Shown here: positions 61,690 through 64,000 of the stretch, piece after piece
How positions within the stretch are numbered: the first letter of the stretch is position 1
Layout: every line of letters begins with the position of its first letter
NCBI RefSeq assembly: GCF_048569485.1
Contig: NW_027442219.1
Location: 62,001 to 126,000, forward strand
Source of the DNA: Anomaloglossus baeobatrachus
Lineage: Eukaryota > Chordata > Amphibia > Anura > Aromobatidae
DNA length: 64,000 nt
Reading direction: 5' to 3'
Notes under the pieces: generated by a model
Told to the model about the DNA's origin: nothing
The model's database searches: none
What the model saw: only the letters and a program-made list of their open reading frames with translations
Position numbers and translations under genes: made by a program

Positions 61690-63079
61690 CTTCTTAACCC
61701 AGTTTCCAAAAGCAGAACTCAATTCACCTGATTCATATTAGCCCGATTTAATGAATTGGAAGAAAGCATACGTCTTCATATGCACCTCAATTTGGCCCAT
61801 TCACTTTTCACACTTCCTCCTTTTGTTTTTTATCTTTCACACTTTTGACTTTCTTTATTCATCCAAATAGCAAACTCATCACCACTCAACCTGACCAACT
61901 CGGCTATGTCCCCGTGCTGCAGTTCTCTGTCTTATCTAGATCATTTGCAATTGAATGGAATAGATCCCTTTTGGACAAAGTGGATTCACCTGCTGCTGCA
62001 GTGACCACAGGTGTGATAACATCTAGAATTGGCATCTGGTGCGATCTCTCCGCTTCCACTCCAAAGAAAGTTACCTGTTTATTCCTATCATGCATTGGTT
62101 TTTGGGGTTTTCTTTGAGTAATGATGATCTCTTTAGTAGTCTGTTGGCGCCCTCTCCTGGAGGAATAGTTTGCTTGCTCTTGGACATTCTAAAAGAGAGG
62201 TCATGATAGACATTGAGCTTCTGAGCTCAATTGGGGACAGTCATGGGTGATGAATGTTTGCAACCTACTGCGAAGCCTCATACCGCAATATAAGGAACGT
62301 CAAATACTAAGAAAGGGCGGCCTATGAAAGAATTACTACTTTCAATAAGTACACTTAAACGGCTAATTGGGAATAGAAAAACTGTAAAAAGCCCTCTGAG
62401 AAAGCCCCCCTCTAACCTTTGATAGTAAGCTTTTCTGTAGTCTGCCTGTTGATGTATTTTCCGTTTGAACTGTGCACAACATGAAGAGACGGAACACTGG
62501 CGGCTTGTCACAATGCCCCCCGATGACATCACAATAGCGCTGCTGCCTAGAAAACAAGCTGCGCAGAAGAAGTTGTTCTTTGGGTGGGAGGGTGGGCTAG
62601 TGGAAGGAGGGGGCAATCTCTTTTTTTCCCGGGTGGTAGGGGGATGACAGGAGAAGGGAAGCGGGTGGTGAGAAAGGTACAGAGGGCAGGGTTTGGGGGC
62701 TGGGAAGGAAAGGGAAAAGATTAGGGTTTGGGGATGATGAAAGGGCTTTCTACGGGTAAGGATGGCAAAGGGTGGCAGTGACGGAAAGTCAGGCAACCTG
62801 TCCTGTCCGTCTTTTTGTATCGTGAATTGGAAAGACTGCAAGGGGGAGGGGAGTTGCTTGCGCCCTAAAGGAGGAGTTATTCAGATTCATTGCAGTGGGC
62901 GGCGGCTGCAAAACGCACCATTCTTCTTGTTTTGGCTCTGCAAAGCAGCCTTTTCAAGGGTTGGCTTGGGTGACAAAATGTCTTGTGTAGGCGTGGGTTT
63001 GTCTCCCTCTCGCTCTCTCTCCCTAAGATGTGTCCGGCATAGGCCAGGGTGCCACTCGAGGCCCAAACCAATTCTGGTT

Positions 63080-63267
63080 ATCGCTTCTCGGCCTTTTGGC
63101 TAAGATCAAGTGTAGTATCTGTTCTTATCAGTTTAATATCTGATACGTCCCCTATCTGGGGACCATATATTAAATGGATTTTTAGAACAGGGAGATGGAA
63201 AAAGAGCTTGCTCTGTCCACTCCACGCATTGACCTGGTATTGCAGTACCTCCAGGAACGGTGCACCC
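63080..63267 (+). ncRNA. RNU2: U2 snRNA
   Basis: Complete copy; 3' box at 63280-63294. Its spacer is cut by the window end at 64000. Confidence 0.96.
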
Positions 63268-64000
63268 CTTCTTAACCCAGTTTCCAAAAGCAGAACTCAA
63301 TTCACCTGATTCATATTAGCCCGATTTAATGAATTGGAAGAAAGCATACGTCTTCATATGCACCTCAATTTGGCCCATTCACTTTTCACACTTCCTCCTT
63401 TTGTTTTTTATCTTTCACACTTTTGACTTTCTTTATTCATCCAAATAGCAAACTCATCACCACTCAACCTGACCAACTCGGCTATGTCCCCGTGCTGCAG
63501 TTCTCTGTCTTATCTAGATCATTTGCAATTGAATGGAATAGATCCCTTTTGGACAAAGTGGATTCACCTGCTGCTGCAGTGACCACAGGTGTGATAACAT
63601 CTAGAATTGGCATCTGGTGCGATCTCTCCGCTTCCACTCCAAAGAAAGTTACCTGTTTATTCCTATCATGCATTGGTTTTTGGGGTTTTCTTTGAGTAAT
63701 GATGATCTCTTTAGTAGTCTGTTGGCGCCCTCTCCTGGAGGAATAGTTTGCTTGCTCTTGGACATTCTAAAAGAGAGGTCATGATAGACATTGAGCTTCT
63801 GAGCTCAATTGGGGACAGTCATGGGTGATGAATGTTTGCAACCTACTGCGAAGCCTCATACCGCAATATAAGGAACGTCAAATACTAAGAAAGGGCGGCC
63901 TATGAAAGAATTACTACTTTCAATAAGTACACTTAAACGGCTAATTGGGAATAGAAAAACTGTAAAAAGCCCTCTGAGAAAGCCCCCCTCTAACCTTTGA

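Larger units (their letters stand above)
1..64000 (+). repeat. Tandem array of U2 snRNA units, period 1578 bp
   Basis: The same 1578-bp unit recurs head to tail throughout, broken only by four insertions inside U2 genes. Each U2 start lies exactly 1578 bp after the previous one (1415, 2993, 4571 and so on), and the register is kept across every insertion once the inserted bases are removed. This gives 31 complete genes, 4 split genes and one cut by the window edge. The units are almost identical; single-base differences were seen at 17010, 18391, 22428, 25959, 32496, 41918, 51069 and 51510, each in one unit only. Tandem U2 arrays homogenised by concerted evolution are known in vertebrates, for example human RNU2 and Xenopus U2. 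The array runs off both window ends, so its true length is unknown. Copy number in a sequence like this depends on correct long-read assembly. Confidence 0.98.

Noticed and set aside
1-64000. CRISPR array or prokaryotic operon
   Set aside because: The repeats are 1.6-kb snRNA gene units of a vertebrate-type genome. There are no short spaced direct repeats or bacterial genes.

Overview
The window is a head-to-tail tandem array of vertebrate-type U2 spliceosomal snRNA genes, all on the + strand, with a repeat unit of 1578 bp. I count 31 complete U2 genes, 4 genes interrupted by retroelements, and a partial gene at base 1. Neither end of the array is reached. Each unit is a 188-nt U2 gene plus a spacer of about 1390 bp. 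The spacer carries a consensus snRNA 3' box, a CTCF-like motif, a canonical G-quadruplex motif inside a long purine-rich tract, and a CT tract just upstream of the expected proximal promoter. I see no protein gene in the spacer. The units are nearly identical: I found about eight single-base differences over more than 50 kb, which is the signature of concerted evolution or recent amplification.

Four U2 genes carry insertions, all in the same orientation as U2 and all with a 3' junction at the same place, between U2 nt 37 and 38. This is inside the GUAGUA branch-point recognition sequence. One insertion (7779-13323) is a complete two-ORF non-LTR retrotransposon. It has an APE-type endonuclease, a reverse transcriptase and CCHC knuckles, and sits between perfect 15-bp target duplications. 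Its domains and target fit Keno, the U2-specific family of the Tx1 group (L1 clade). The other three (24370-25173, 29908-30711, 54386-55226) are non-coding elements of about 0.8 kb. They share the insertion site and the 3' terminal TTAAATCA(A)n tail with Keno and look like non-autonomous passengers of its machinery. They carry a 41-43-bp minisatellite of UUCG hairpins and two copies of a motif resembling the first stem-loop of U2.

Layout: U2 units 1-7778; Keno-like element 7779-13323; units 13324-24369; short element 1; units 25174-29907; short element 2; units 30712-54385; short element 3; units 55227-64000.

The host is a vertebrate, most likely a fish, judging by the U2 sequence (human-like throughout, ending GGUGCACC) and by Keno, known from fish genomes. 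The species cannot be read from the sequence. The most interesting points are the Keno/short-element partnership on one snRNA site, a 10-bp complementarity between the Keno 5' end and the U2 branch-point region that would fold the U2-Keno read-through RNA, and a non-consensus Sm site shared by every U2 copy.
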